Position numbers and translations under genes: made by a program. DNA of 64,000 nt, taken from Phycicoccus sp. CSK15P-2 (GTDB lineage: Bacteria > Actinomycetota > Actinomycetes > Actinomycetales > Dermatophilaceae). The stretch lies in contig NZ_JAFDVE010000001.1 in assembly GCF_016888005.1 (NCBI RefSeq), positions 82,692 through 146,691 of the forward strand, given 5' to 3'. Of this stretch, positions 6,715 through 16,088 are shown in pieces (position 1 is the first letter of the stretch; each line of letters begins with the position of its first letter). The notes under the pieces were generated by a model. That model was given only the letters and a program-made list of their open reading frames with translations, was not told the DNA's origin and did no database searches.

Positions 6715-9600
6715 ATGTCCACTCACGTTCGACGACCACTCGCACTGCTGCTCGCGGCGGTGACGTTCCTCGGGATGCTCTCCGTCGCGAGCACCACCGC
6801 CGTGTCGGCACCGCAGCACGACAGCGTCGTGTCGGCCGAGCCCGCCACCGGCACACCCGCCGTCGACGACGGGTCCGTGCTGGGCATCGCCCAGACGGGC
6901 AGCACCGTCGTCGCCGTCGGGAGCTTCACCGGTGTCACACCGCCCGGCCGCTCGAGCGTCGCGCGCGCCGGCGCGTTCGCGTTCAACGCCTCGAGCGGGG
7001 CCCTCGTCGGCGGGTTCGCCCCCACCTTCGACGGGTCGGTCGAGGACGTCCTCCCCGGCCCCACGACCGGGACGGTATACGTCGCGGGCCGGTTCACCCG
7101 GGTCAACGGCCAGGTCGCCAACCGGATCGCGCTCCTCGACGTCTCCACCGGCCAGCTGGTCGCGGGCTTCTCCACACCGGGGATCAACGGCGTGGTCAAC
7201 GCGATCACCCGCGCGGGGAACCGGCTGTACGCCGGAGGGAACTTCACGGCGGCGGGCAACCGCCCGCACGGCGGTCTCGCCGCCTTCGACGCCACCACCG
7301 GCGCCATCGACCACTCCCTCTCGGTGCAGGTGGACGGCCACCACAACGACTCCGGCTCCGGGGCGCAGGGCGCCATCGGCGTGCGTGACCTCGACGCCGT
7401 CCCCGATGGCTCACGGCTCGTGGCGATCGGCAACTTCAAGACCGTCGACGGTCTGCCTCGCGACCAGCTCGTCGTCGTCGACCTCGGGTCGAGCCCCGTG
7501 GTGGCCCCGACCTGGCGCACCCGCCGGTACGAGCCCTACTGCTTCAACTGGGCCTTCGACACCTACATGCGCGGAGTGAGCGTCTCGCCCGACGGCTCCT
7601 ACTTCGTCGTCGCCACGACCGGTGGGCCCTCCGCGGGGACGTTGTGCGACGCTGCCGCGCGCTTCGAGGTCGGCGCCTCGGGCGACGACATCCAGCCGAC
7701 CTGGGTCAACGCCTCCGGTGGTGACACCCTCTGGGGGGTCTCCGTCACCGAGACCGCGGTCTACGTCGGAGGTCACCAGCGCTGGATGAACAACAGCTCC
7801 GGTGCCGACGAAGCCGCCCAGGGTGCGGTGCCGAGGCCCGGCCTGGCGGCGCTCAACACCGAGACCGGCGTCCCGATCTCGTGGAACCCGGGGCGCAACC
7901 CCCGCGGCACGGCCGTGTACGCCCTGTACCCGACCGCCACCGGCCTCTGGATGGGCAGCAACACCGACTGGGTCGGCAACTTCGAGTACCGCCGGCCGAA
8001 GCTCGCGTTCTTCCCGCTGGCAGGTGGGAAGCCGGAGGCGTCGGACGCCACACCGGGTGTGCCCGGGACCGCCTACATCGGTGGCGGAGGGTCCGATCCT
8101 TCCGGGGCGAGCGCGCTGCGGGCGGTCGAGCTCACGACGCGCGGCGCGGGGAGCCCCCGGGACGTGTCCGACCAAGGGATCGACTGGACGCAGGTCCGGG
8201 GCGCCTTCGTCGCCGGCGGCAGGCTCTGGTACGGCAACCGCTCGGGTGACCTGCGCTCGCGGTCCTTCGAGGACGGCGCACTCGGCGCCGAGAAGGTCGT
8301 CGACCCGTACGACGACCCGACCTGGGCGGGGGTCGACACCGGCAGCGGCAACACCTACGACGGCAAGGACGTCGCGCTCTACCGCCAGATGAGCGGTGTC
8401 ACCGGCATGGCGTACGCGGACGGCCGGCTGTACTACACCCGGTCGCGCAACCCGAACCTCTACTGGCGCTGGTTCAACACCGACAGCGGGATCATCGGCT
8501 CGGAGGTCTTCACGGCCAACGGTGGGCGCTCGTGGCGCGGCACGTCCGGGATGTTCGTGGCCGGCGGGCAGCTGTACTTCGTCTCCTCCGACGGCACGCT
8601 CGACCGCATCGCGCTGACCGACGGTGTGCCGACCGGGTCCCCGACGACCGTCGACGGCCCGGCGGACTCCGGCACCGACTGGCGTGGGCGGGCGCTGTTC
8701 CTCACCGCCACCGCGGCGCTGCGGGAGAACACGGCCCCCACGGCCGACTTCACGGTGTCGTGCGTCGACCTCACCTGCGACGTCGACGCCTCGGGCTCGG
8801 CGGACGCCGACGGCACCATCGAGTCCTACGCCTGGGACTTCGGGGGGGCCACCGCCAAAGGGCGGACGGCGCGGCACACGTTCGCCGACCCCGGCACCTA
8901 CGCCGTCACCCTGACCGTCACCGACGACCGCTCCGGCACCGACACCACGACCCGGCAGGTGACGGTCGAGGTGACGCCGCCGCCGGAGCAGCCGATCCGC
9001 TTCGTCGACGCCGGCGGCTCGGCCGCCAACGTGCAGTCCCCGGCCGTCACGGTGCCGGCGGGTGCCGAGGCGGGCGACCTGCTGCTCCTCACGGCGACCG
9101 TGAGCAGCAGCCCCGTCGTCGCCGACCCCACCGGGTGGACGCTCGTGGGGCGCAAGGAGACGACCGGCATGACGACGCTCGTGTGGAGCAGGACCGCCGC
9201 CGCCGGAGACGCCGGCAGCGATGTCCGGCTCACCTTCCAGGACCGCCGCAAGTCGGCGCTCGCCGTCACGGCCTACCGCAACGTGGGAGCCGTCGGCCAG
9301 ACCGCGACGGTGGTCGACGCCGCGACCTCGACGCACTCGGCGCCCTCCGTGACGGTGCCCAACGGATCGTGGGTCGTCTGGTACTTCGCCGACAAGTCGC
9401 CGGACACGGAGTCGTGGACGGGAGGCACAGGGGTCACCGGGCGCCAGAAGGTCTACTCGACGGGCGGCGGCCGGGTGTCGGCGTTCGTCGGCGACACGGC
9501 CGGTCCGCGCTCGGGCGTCGTCGAGGAAGTCACGGCCAGGACCGACGTCCAGAGCAGCCGGGGCATCGCGTGGTCCATCACCCTGGAGGCGAGGTCATGA
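6715..9600 (+). CDS. Secreted beta-propeller/PKD-domain protein
   Basis: ATG 6715 (ggag about 10 bases upstream) starts a 961-aa protein at a clear signal peptide (RRPLALLLAAVTFLGM, cleavage likely after VSA). Residues about 45-660 contain recurring motifs such as GRFTRVNG, GGNFTAAGN and IGNFKTVDG, the hallmark of delta-60/DUF5122-type beta-propeller repeats. A PKD domain follows (about 671-755, with WDFG and HTFADPGTYAVTLTV), then a C-terminal beta-rich domain of about 200 residues without a recognised name. There is no LPXTG motif or anchor, so it is probably released or bound to the cell-surface glycan. It is translationally coupled to the downstream lipoprotein (ATGA). Confidence 0.8.
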   Translation: MSTHVRRPLALLLAAVTFLGMLSVASTTAVSAPQHDSVVSAEPATGTPAVDDGSVLGIAQTGSTVVAVGSFTGVTPPGRSSVARAGAFAFNASSGALVGGFAPTFDGSVEDVLPGPTTGTVYVAGRFTRVNGQVANRIALLDVSTGQLVAGFSTPGINGVVNAITRAGNRLYAGGNFTAAGNRPHGGLAAFDATTGAIDHSLSVQVDGHHNDSGSGAQGAIGVRDLDAVPDGSRLVAIGNFKTVDGLPRDQLVVVDLGSSPVVAPTWRTRRYEPYCFNWAFDTYMRGVSVSPDGSYFVVATTGGPSAGTLCDAAARFEVGASGDDIQPTWVNASGGDTLWGVSVTETAVYVGGHQRWMNNSSGADEAAQGAVPRPGLAALNTETGVPISWNPGRNPRGTAVYALYPTATGLWMGSNTDWVGNFEYRRPKLAFFPLAGGKPEASDATPGVPGTAYIGGGGSDPSGASALRAVELTTRGAGSPRDVSDQGIDWTQVRGAFVAGGRLWYGNRSGDLRSRSFEDGALGAEKVVDPYDDPTWAGVDTGSGNTYDGKDVALYRQMSGVTGMAYADGRLYYTRSRNPNLYWRWFNTDSGIIGSEVFTANGGRSWRGTSGMFVAGGQLYFVSSDGTLDRIALTDGVPTGSPTTVDGPADSGTDWRGRALFLTATAALRENTAPTADFTVSCVDLTCDVDASGSADADGTIESYAWDFGGATAKGRTARHTFADPGTYAVTLTVTDDRSGTDTTTRQVTVEVTPPPEQPIRFVDAGGSAANVQSPAVTVPAGAEAGDLLLLTATVSSSPVVADPTGWTLVGRKETTGMTTLVWSRTAAAGDAGSDVRLTFQDRRKSALAVTAYRNVGAVGQTATVVDAATSTHSAPSVTVPNGSWVVWYFADKSPDTESWTGGTGVTGRQKVYSTGGGRVSAFVGDTAGPRSGVVEEVTARTDVQSSRGIAWSITLEARS

Positions 9601-10301
9601 GGACGTCGGGGACGACACCGGTCACGCCGCGACGGTTCCGTCGAGCGAGGGTCGCGCTGGTCACCGCCCTCGTCCTCGGGGTCGCGGGCTGCAGTGACGG
9701 AGGCACCCCGGACGCCGCCTCCACGTCGGGGAGCGCGTCGGCGTCCGGCGCGGTCGGCCCCACGTCGCCGGGGCCCGAGCGCACGTCGCCGGGGCCCGAG
9801 CGCGGGACGGGCACGGACGCCCCGGCGGACCCGGCGACCCCCGCGGAGGCCACCGAGGCCGCCGAGCCGTCCGGTCCCGAGGCCGAGTCCGCCGAGCCCG
9901 GGAAGGACGGTCGCCAGACGGCCGTCTTCGGGCGGGTCTCCGGAACGAGCGACGGGTCCTGCGTCGCCGTCGGCGACCACCGCGACCTGCGCTCGGGCGA
10001 CGTGGTCGGCGGGCCGTTCGACGAGGCGCGCAAGGCCTGGGGCACGACGCGGGCCGACCTCGACCCGGAGTCCGTCCGCCTCTACTGGGTGCCGATGCAC
10101 ACCGCCGAGATGGCGGGCGTCACGGTGGTGGCCCAGCACGAGGAGTCCGGCGAGAAGGTCACGGCGAGCCGTGACTCCTTCGGCGACGCCGAGCAGTGGA
10201 AGTACTACGTCACCGACCTCGAGCTTCCGGAGGCCGGGGAGTGGCGGATCTCCGTCACCGCCGGCAAGGACCGGGGCTGCTTCCGGATGACGCTGCACTG
10301 A
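9597..10301 (+). CDS. Secreted lipoprotein of unknown function
   Basis: 234 aa from ATG 9597, overlapping the PKD-protein stop. A basic N-terminus, hydrophobic helix and lipobox LGVAGC put the lipidated cysteine near residue 32. Residues about 35-100 are Ser/Pro/Glu-rich linker with a perfect 21-bp duplication. The C-terminal 130 residues form a small folded domain (FGRVSGTSDGSCVAVGDH... to GCFRMTLH) with two cysteines that may pair. Coupling to the preceding gene suggests the two proteins act together at the surface. The 3' end overlaps the convergent hydrolase gene by 47 bases. Confidence 0.75.
   Translation: MRTSGTTPVTPRRFRRARVALVTALVLGVAGCSDGGTPDAASTSGSASASGAVGPTSPGPERTSPGPERGTGTDAPADPATPAEATEAAEPSGPEAESAEPGKDGRQTAVFGRVSGTSDGSCVAVGDHRDLRSGDVVGGPFDEARKAWGTTRADLDPESVRLYWVPMHTAEMAGVTVVAQHEESGEKVTASRDSFGDAEQWKYYVTDLELPEAGEWRISVTAGKDRGCFRMTLH
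9761..9802 (+). repeat. 21-bp tandem duplication in the lipoprotein linker
   Basis: Two identical 21-bp units, 9761-9781 and 9782-9802, begin with cacgtcgccggggcc and encode TSPGPER twice in the low-complexity linker behind the lipidated cysteine. In frame, so only linker length is affected. Confidence 0.85.
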
Positions 10302-11655
10302 GGAGGTCACACGCGCCGCGTCGCTGGTTGGGTAAGGTCGTCCGGAGCCGACCCTCGAGGTCCAGGACGGCCGAGCGCCGCACATCGGGCAGCGACCAGC
10401 CGTCCTCGACGAGACCTGCCAGCGCCCGGTACTCGCTCGCCCTGCTCAGTGACCAGCGGCAGTCGGCGTTGCTCGGGTTGGTCGGGGGGTGCTGGAAGTA
10501 GAACGCCGAGACGAAGTACGCCCGGTTGGCCTTGAGCCAGGCGTACCCGTCGTGGAGCCACCTGCTGCGGTCCACCGAGCTGTGCGCCGCGAACTCGGGC
10601 AGGGATGCTTTCTTCTGGCGGGCCTTGGCGAAGGCGAGCACGCCGCTCGCCACCGTGGACAGCGACACGTTCTTCCCGGTGCCTTCGCCGCAGACGTCCC
10701 AGTTGTAGGCGTCGGCTCCGACGATGTCGATGTACGCGTCGCCGGGGTAGTAGCGCGGGGCGTAGTTGCTGGCCGTCGGATTGGCCCGGTAGCCCCAGTC
10801 GGTGGCCTGGAAGACCCACAGGACGTTCTTGACGCCCTGTTGCCGGAAGGTGGTGACGACCTTCCGGTAGGCGGCCTGGTACTCCTCCGGCGTGCCGAGG
10901 TAGCGCTTGGTCTTGGTCTCGGGCTCGTGGCCGAAGGCGACCTGGATGCTTCCGCCGCGGGCCTTGATGGTGCGTGCCCACCGGATCATGTCGTTGTGCA
11001 GACTCGAACCCGGTGCGGCGTTGGCGACGGTGCGCCAGGAGAGGCCGCTGGCGTTGACGGTGATCATCTCGCCCGTCGGGACGCCCTTCTGGAAGTGGCC
11101 GTAGGAGTGTCGAGGAAGGGTGGCGCCGACCGCCGAGGACAGCGTGGTCACGTCGCCGACGCTGCCGAGCAGGAGGCGACCGGCTGCGCTCGCCGCGACG
11201 ATCTCGGTGGCCTCCGCAAGGGCTTGCGTGTCGGCCGTCCCGCTCGGGGTCGAGACCGTCGGTGCGGGTGCGGGCTCGTCGGCCACGGGGGCGGGGGCCG
11301 GTGTCGCGGCCGCGGGTGCCGAAGGGCTGGACGATGTCGTCGGCGCGGTCGTGGCTCGGCCGGGTTCCGGTGTCGGCGACGGCTCGGACTTCGCGGCCGG
11401 TGAGGACGAGTGTCCCGGGGTGGCCTCCGGCCCGAAGGCAGCAGGGACGGCGGCGTGGGATGGGACCGACCCGGAGGGTGGGGTGCCTGCGGGAGTGGCG
11501 GGCGTCGAGGCCGTCGCGGTGACGGCCTCCGGAGCCTCGTCGGGACTGCTGGCCACGGTCAGGGGCTGAGGAGCCGCGAGGGAGACGGCCACAGCCCCCA
11601 CGAGGACGGCGGCTGCCGCTCGGAGGGAAAGGTGTGGGGCTGGGGAGAGGGACAT
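10255..11655 (-). CDS. Secreted glycoside hydrolase, GH26/GH5-like fold
   Basis: The start at 11655 (ATG, preceded immediately by GTG) gives 466 aa with a signal peptide (SLRAAAAVLVGAVAVSLAA) and a Pro/Ala/Thr/Ser linker to about residue 140. The catalytic part (about 155-430) shows FGHEPE at 241-246 and SLPEFAAHSS at 351-360; by analogy with GH26, E244 would be the acid/base and E354 the nucleophile. Aromatic residues (WDWGYR-like, YYPGD) line a likely glycan cleft. Such hydrolases often accompany exopolysaccharide loci and trim or release the polymer. The 47-base convergent overlap with the lipoprotein gene may mean the last ~20 residues are dispensable. Confidence 0.7.
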   Translation of the reverse strand: MSLSPAPHLSLRAAAAVLVGAVAVSLAAPQPLTVASSPDEAPEAVTATASTPATPAGTPPSGSVPSHAAVPAAFGPEATPGHSSSPAAKSEPSPTPEPGRATTAPTTSSSPSAPAAATPAPAPVADEPAPAPTVSTPSGTADTQALAEATEIVAASAAGRLLLGSVGDVTTLSSAVGATLPRHSYGHFQKGVPTGEMITVNASGLSWRTVANAAPGSSLHNDMIRWARTIKARGGSIQVAFGHEPETKTKRYLGTPEEYQAAYRKVVTTFRQQGVKNVLWVFQATDWGYRANPTASNYAPRYYPGDAYIDIVGADAYNWDVCGEGTGKNVSLSTVASGVLAFAKARQKKASLPEFAAHSSVDRSRWLHDGYAWLKANRAYFVSAFYFQHPPTNPSNADCRWSLSRASEYRALAGLVEDGWSLPDVRRSAVLDLEGRLRTTLPNQRRGACDLLSAASSGSSPGPCRR

Positions 11656-11952
11656 CACGGCTCCAGCACGGCGCGACCCACCGCGCGAAGTGTCCGGGCA
11701 GGGTGACCGGACAGTGGGGTCACGACCGCGCGGGTCACAGGGGAGAGGGAGGTGCGCGGCTGGCGTGGACGCTAGTACGGGCAGGGACCGAAGATGGGGA
11801 CCAACGGGCATTTATTCGCCTTTCGGCCGATATGTGTCGAACCTTCGAGGTATTTCTCACGTTTTTGCATTTCACCTTCCGGCGAATGGTGTATGCCGGA
11901 GGAGGGCGCCGGTCGGGGGCTGTCGGCGGGGCGGACTACGCTGGCGTCCGAC
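11656..11952. promoter_or_regulatory. Divergent intergenic region between hydrolase and mfd
   Basis: 297 bases with a clearly AT-richer patch at about 11806-11900 that is unlike the surrounding DNA. A short inverted pair (attcgcc 11814-11820, ggcgaat 11881-11887) brackets this patch. It probably carries the hydrolase promoter; the mfd promoter is the box at 11937. Confidence 0.4.
11937..11942 (+). promoter_or_regulatory. -10 box TACGCT of mfd
   Basis: TACGCT ends 10 bases before the mfd ATG at 11953 and no Shine-Dalgarno sequence intervenes, so the mfd mRNA probably begins at or within a few bases of the start codon. Confidence 0.5.
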
Positions 11953-14900
11953 ATGCCATCGCTCTCCTCGTTGCGCTCCCGGGTCGCCGCCCTCCCCGCC
12001 ATCTCCGCCCTGTCCGAGGCCCTCGACGTCCCGTCCGCCGAGGTCGAGGCCTCCGCCCCTCCGGGGGCGAGGCATGCCGTCCTGGCGGCGCTCGCGCCGC
12101 GCGGCTCCGGGGCGCCGGTGCTCGCGGTCACCGCCACGGGCCGGGAGGCGGAGGACCTCCACGCCGCGCTCGCCACGTCCCTCGGCCCGGACGCCGTCGG
12201 GCTCTTCCCCTCGTGGGAGACGTTGCCGCACGAGCGCCTGAGCCCGCGCAGCGACACCGTCGGCCAGCGTCTGTCGGTGCTGCGCCGGCTGGCCCACCCC
12301 GACGCCGGCGACCGGACGCACGGGGCGCTCTCCGTCGTCGTGGCGCCGGTGCGGGCCGTGCTCCAGCCCGTCGCCAAGGGACTCGGCGGCCTCCGTCCGG
12401 TCGCGTTGTCGGCCGGCGACGACATGCCGCTCGAGCAGGTCGTCGAGGACCTCGCGGCCGCGGCGTACGCCCGCGTCGACCTCGTCGAGCGCCGCGGGGA
12501 GTTCGCGGTGCGCGGCGGCATCCTCGACGTCTTCCCGCCCACCGAGGAGCACCCGCTGCGGCTCGAGTTCTGGGGAGACACCGTCGAGGAGATCCGCTGG
12601 TTCAAGGTCGCCGACCAGCGCTCCCTCGAGATCGCCGAGCACGGGCTGTGGGCGCCGCCGTGCCGCGAGCTGCTGCTCACGTCGGCTGTCCGGGAGCGGG
12701 CCGCGGCGCTCGCCGACCGGCTGCCCGGCGTCGCCGACATCCTCGACCGGCTGGCCCACGGCATCGCCGTCGAGGGGATGGAGGCGCTCACCCCGGCCCT
12801 CGTCGACGGGATGGAGACCCTTCTCGAGGTGCTGCCGCGGGACGCGGTCCTCGTCGCGTGCGACCCCGAGCGCATCCGCACCCGGGCGCACGACCTCGTC
12901 GCGACGAGCGAGGAGTTCCTCGAGGCGGGGTGGGCCAACGCCGCCGGTGGGGGTGCCGTCCCCGTCGACCTCGAGTCCGTGCTCGGGACGGCCTCCTTCC
13001 GCACCATCGCCGACCTGCGCGAACAGGCCCGCGACCTCGGCATCCGCTGGCTCGACCTCACCCCGTTCTCCGGGGACGGCGAGGACGGCCTGCGCGACCT
13101 CGGGCTCGTCGCGTCGCCCACCTTCCGTGGCAGCACCGAGGACGCCGTGGACGAGCTGCGCCGGCTCGTCGCCGACGGGTGGTCGGTCCTCACCGTCACC
13201 GAAGGGCCCGGTCTCGCCAAGCGGGTCACCGAGGTGCTCGCCGAGCACGAGGTGTCGACCCGGCTCGCCGCGGACGACGCCGTTCCCGGCCCCGGGGTGG
13301 TCACCGTGACCACCGGTGCCGTCGCGGCGGGCTTCCTCGTCCCCGAGGACCGCCTCGCCGTGGTCACCGAGGCCGACCTCACCGGCTCGGCGGGGGGCTC
13401 GGGCACCTCGACGAAGGACATGCGCCGGATGCCGTCGCGGCGGCGCAACCAGGTCGACCCCCTCCAGCTCCGGCCCGGCGACTTCGTCGTCCACGAGCAG
13501 CACGGGGTCGGGCGGTTCGTCGAGATGGTGCAGCGCACCGTCCAGGGCGCCACCCGCGAGTACCTCGTCCTCGAGTACGCGGCCTCCAAGCGCGGCCAGC
13601 CGGGGGACCGGCTGTACGTGCCCACCGACCAGCTGGACCAGGTGACCCGCTACGTCGGCGGCGAGCAGCCGACGCTCAACAGGATGGGCGGCTCCGACTG
13701 GCAGCAGACGAAGGGGCGGGCGCGCCGCTACGTCAAGCAGATCGCGGCCGAGCTCATCCGCCTCTACTCGGCGCGGATGGCCACGAAGGGGCACGCGTTC
13801 GGCCCGGACACCCCGTGGCAGCGCGAGCTCGAGGACGCCTTCGCGCACGTCGAGACCCCCGACCAGCTGAGCACCATCGACGAGGTCAAGGCCGACATGG
13901 AGCGCGAGGTCCCGATGGACCGCCTCGTGTGCGGCGACGTGGGCTACGGGAAGACCGAGATCGCGGTGCGGGCCGCCTTCAAGGCGATCCAGGACGGTAC
14001 CCAGGTCGCGGTGCTCTGCCCGACCACACTGCTCGTCCAGCAGCACGTCAACACCTTCGCCGAGCGCTACGCGGGCTTCCCCGTCGTGGTCAAGGCGCTC
14101 TCCCGCTTCCAGACCGACGCCGAGGCCACCGCGGTGCTCGCCGGGCTGGCCGACGGCTCCGTCGACCTCGTCATCGGCACCCACCGCCTCCTCGGCAAGG
14201 AGGTCCGGTTCAAGAACCTCGGGCTCGTCGTCGTCGACGAGGAGCAGCGGTTCGGGGTCGAGCACAAGGAGCGGCTCAAGGAGATGCGCACCTCCGTCGA
14301 CGTCCTCGCGATGTCGGCCACGCCCATCCCGCGCACCCTCGAGATGGCCGTGACCGGCATCCGCGAGATGTCGACCCTCGCCACTCCGCCCGAGGAGCGC
14401 CACCCCGTACTCACCTACGTCGGCGCGTACGACGAGAAGACGCTCACCGCGGCCGTCCGGCGCGAGCTGCTGCGCGAGGGGCAGGTGTTCCTCGTCCACA
14501 ACAAGGTGTCGACGATCGAGAAGGCCGCCGCCCGGCTGCGCGAGCTCGTGCCGGAGGCCCGGGTCGCCACGGCCCACGGGAAGATGGGGGAGCACCGTCT
14601 CGAGCAGGTCGTGCTCGACTTCTGGGAGAAGCGCTTCGACGTCCTCGTCTGCACGACGATCGTCGAGACCGGTCTGGACATCAGCAACGCCAACACGCTC
14701 ATCGTCGAGCGAGCCGACCGGCTCGGCCTCTCCCAGCTGCACCAGCTCCGAGGGCGGGTGGGCCGGGGCCGGGAGCGGGCGTACTCCTACTTCCTCTACC
14801 CACCGGAGACCCCGCTCAGCGAGACCGCGCTCGACCGGCTCCAGACGATCGCGAGCAACACCGACCTCGGGTCCGGGATGCAGGTCGCCATGAAGGACCT

Positions 14901-15543
14901 CGAGATCCGCGGTGCGGGCAACCTCCTCGGAGGCGAGCAGTCCGGGCACATCGCCGGCGTCGGGTTCGACCTCTACGTGCGCCTCGTCGGCGAGGCCGTG
15001 GCCTCGTTCCGCGGCGACGGCGAGGAGCCGCCGGCCGAGATCAAGATCGAGCTGCCGGTCGACGCGCACCTGCCGCACGACTACGTTCCGCACGAGCGGC
15101 TCCGGCTCGAGATGTACAAGAAGCTCGCCTCGGTCGTCGACGAGGCTCAGCTCGCCGAGATCGAGGGCGAGCTCGTCGACCGCTACGGCACGGTGCCCGA
15201 GCCGGTGCGCAACCTCCTCGAGGTCGCCCGGCTCCGGACGGTCGCGCGCGCGGCCGGCATCGCCGACATCTCCGTGCAGGGGCCGAACATCCGCTTCGGC
15301 CCGGTCGAGCTGCGCGAGAGCCAGCAGCTGCGGCTGAACCGCCTCTACCCGCGCTCCGTCCTCAAGGCCGCCACCGGCAGCCTCCTCGTGCCCGCGCCGA
15401 GGACCGCGCCCGTCGGCGGCCGCCCCCTGCGCGACCGTGACATCCTCGACTGGGCCGCACAGGTCGTCCGCACCGTCGTCATGGACAATGTCGGTGAGGC
15501 CGCCCGCGCCGCGACCGCCCCGGCAGGTGGGGCGACCCGATGA
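11953..15543 (+). CDS. mfd: Transcription-repair coupling factor Mfd
   Basis: 1196 aa from ATG 11953, the usual length. The N-terminal UvrB-like module precedes the RNA-polymerase-interacting CarD-like domain (PGDFVVHEQHGVGRF, about residue 510). The superfamily 2 translocase has GDVGYGKTEIA (Walker A, about 661) and VVVDEEQRFG (about 760), and the C-terminal TRCF domain follows. Mfd removes RNA polymerase stalled at DNA lesions and recruits UvrA. ATGA coupling to the SurA-like lipoprotein gene and then mazG repeats the common actinobacterial order. Confidence 0.97.
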   Translation: MPSLSSLRSRVAALPAISALSEALDVPSAEVEASAPPGARHAVLAALAPRGSGAPVLAVTATGREAEDLHAALATSLGPDAVGLFPSWETLPHERLSPRSDTVGQRLSVLRRLAHPDAGDRTHGALSVVVAPVRAVLQPVAKGLGGLRPVALSAGDDMPLEQVVEDLAAAAYARVDLVERRGEFAVRGGILDVFPPTEEHPLRLEFWGDTVEEIRWFKVADQRSLEIAEHGLWAPPCRELLLTSAVRERAAALADRLPGVADILDRLAHGIAVEGMEALTPALVDGMETLLEVLPRDAVLVACDPERIRTRAHDLVATSEEFLEAGWANAAGGGAVPVDLESVLGTASFRTIADLREQARDLGIRWLDLTPFSGDGEDGLRDLGLVASPTFRGSTEDAVDELRRLVADGWSVLTVTEGPGLAKRVTEVLAEHEVSTRLAADDAVPGPGVVTVTTGAVAAGFLVPEDRLAVVTEADLTGSAGGSGTSTKDMRRMPSRRRNQVDPLQLRPGDFVVHEQHGVGRFVEMVQRTVQGATREYLVLEYAASKRGQPGDRLYVPTDQLDQVTRYVGGEQPTLNRMGGSDWQQTKGRARRYVKQIAAELIRLYSARMATKGHAFGPDTPWQRELEDAFAHVETPDQLSTIDEVKADMEREVPMDRLVCGDVGYGKTEIAVRAAFKAIQDGTQVAVLCPTTLLVQQHVNTFAERYAGFPVVVKALSRFQTDAEATAVLAGLADGSVDLVIGTHRLLGKEVRFKNLGLVVVDEEQRFGVEHKERLKEMRTSVDVLAMSATPIPRTLEMAVTGIREMSTLATPPEERHPVLTYVGAYDEKTLTAAVRRELLREGQVFLVHNKVSTIEKAAARLRELVPEARVATAHGKMGEHRLEQVVLDFWEKRFDVLVCTTIVETGLDISNANTLIVERADRLGLSQLHQLRGRVGRGRERAYSYFLYPPETPLSETALDRLQTIASNTDLGSGMQVAMKDLEIRGAGNLLGGEQSGHIAGVGFDLYVRLVGEAVASFRGDGEEPPAEIKIELPVDAHLPHDYVPHERLRLEMYKKLASVVDEAQLAEIEGELVDRYGTVPEPVRNLLEVARLRTVARAAGIADISVQGPNIRFGPVELRESQQLRLNRLYPRSVLKAATGSLLVPAPRTAPVGGRPLRDRDILDWAAQVVRTVVMDNVGEAARAATAPAGGATR

Positions 15544-16088
15544 AAGGACTGCTCGTGACCCTCCCGGTTCGCCGCCTCGTCGCGGCGCTCGCCCTCGGCG
15601 CCGCCCTGCTCACCGCCGGTTGCGGCAGCCTGGAGACCGACCGGGCCGCCACCGTGGACGGACGCGTCATCACCGAGACCGAGGTCAACTCGGTGATGGA
15701 GCAGATCAACGCGATGGACCCCTCGCCGGTGCAGAACCCCCTGACACCCGGGGCGGCGCTGACCCAGCTCGTCCGTTCGGCTCCCGCCCTGGAGTTCTTC
15801 GCCGAGAACGGGCTCGTGTCGTCGGAGTCCCTGGCCCGCACGCAGGCGCGCGACGGCGGCCTCGACGACCCGAGCGACGCCACGATCGAGATCCTGCGGT
15901 ACTTCCACGCGCTGAACGTCGCCTCCTCGGGCCAGCAGTTCACCCAGGAGGACCAGGCGGAGTTCTTCCAGCGGATCAGCTCGCAGGAGGTCGACGTCAG
16001 CCCGCGCTACGGCGCGTTCGACCCGGAGACCCTCGCGGTGACCGCGACGACGCCGGAGTGGGTCGAGCCGTTCGCAGCCCCGCAGTGA
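15540..16088 (+). CDS. SurA N-terminal-like lipoprotein
   Basis: 182 aa, ATG overlapping the mfd stop (ATGA). Signal sequence and lipobox LLTAGCGS put the lipidated cysteine near residue 28. Immediately after it, AATVDGRVITETEVNSVMEQIN matches the start of SurA/PrsA-type chaperone N-domains. There is no peptidyl-prolyl isomerase domain; the protein ends in a helical region. Likely an extracytoplasmic chaperone-like lipoprotein. It is coupled to mazG by GTGA. Confidence 0.75.
   Translation: MKGLLVTLPVRRLVAALALGAALLTAGCGSLETDRAATVDGRVITETEVNSVMEQINAMDPSPVQNPLTPGAALTQLVRSAPALEFFAENGLVSSESLARTQARDGGLDDPSDATIEILRYFHALNVASSGQQFTQEDQAEFFQRISSQEVDVSPRYGAFDPETLAVTATTPEWVEPFAAPQ

Noticed and set aside
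11872..15093. Minus-strand open frame of 1073 codons
   Set aside because: It lies wholly opposite mfd, has no recognisable domain and shows the Leu/Val/Glu/Arg-rich composition typical of GC-rich antisense shadows.
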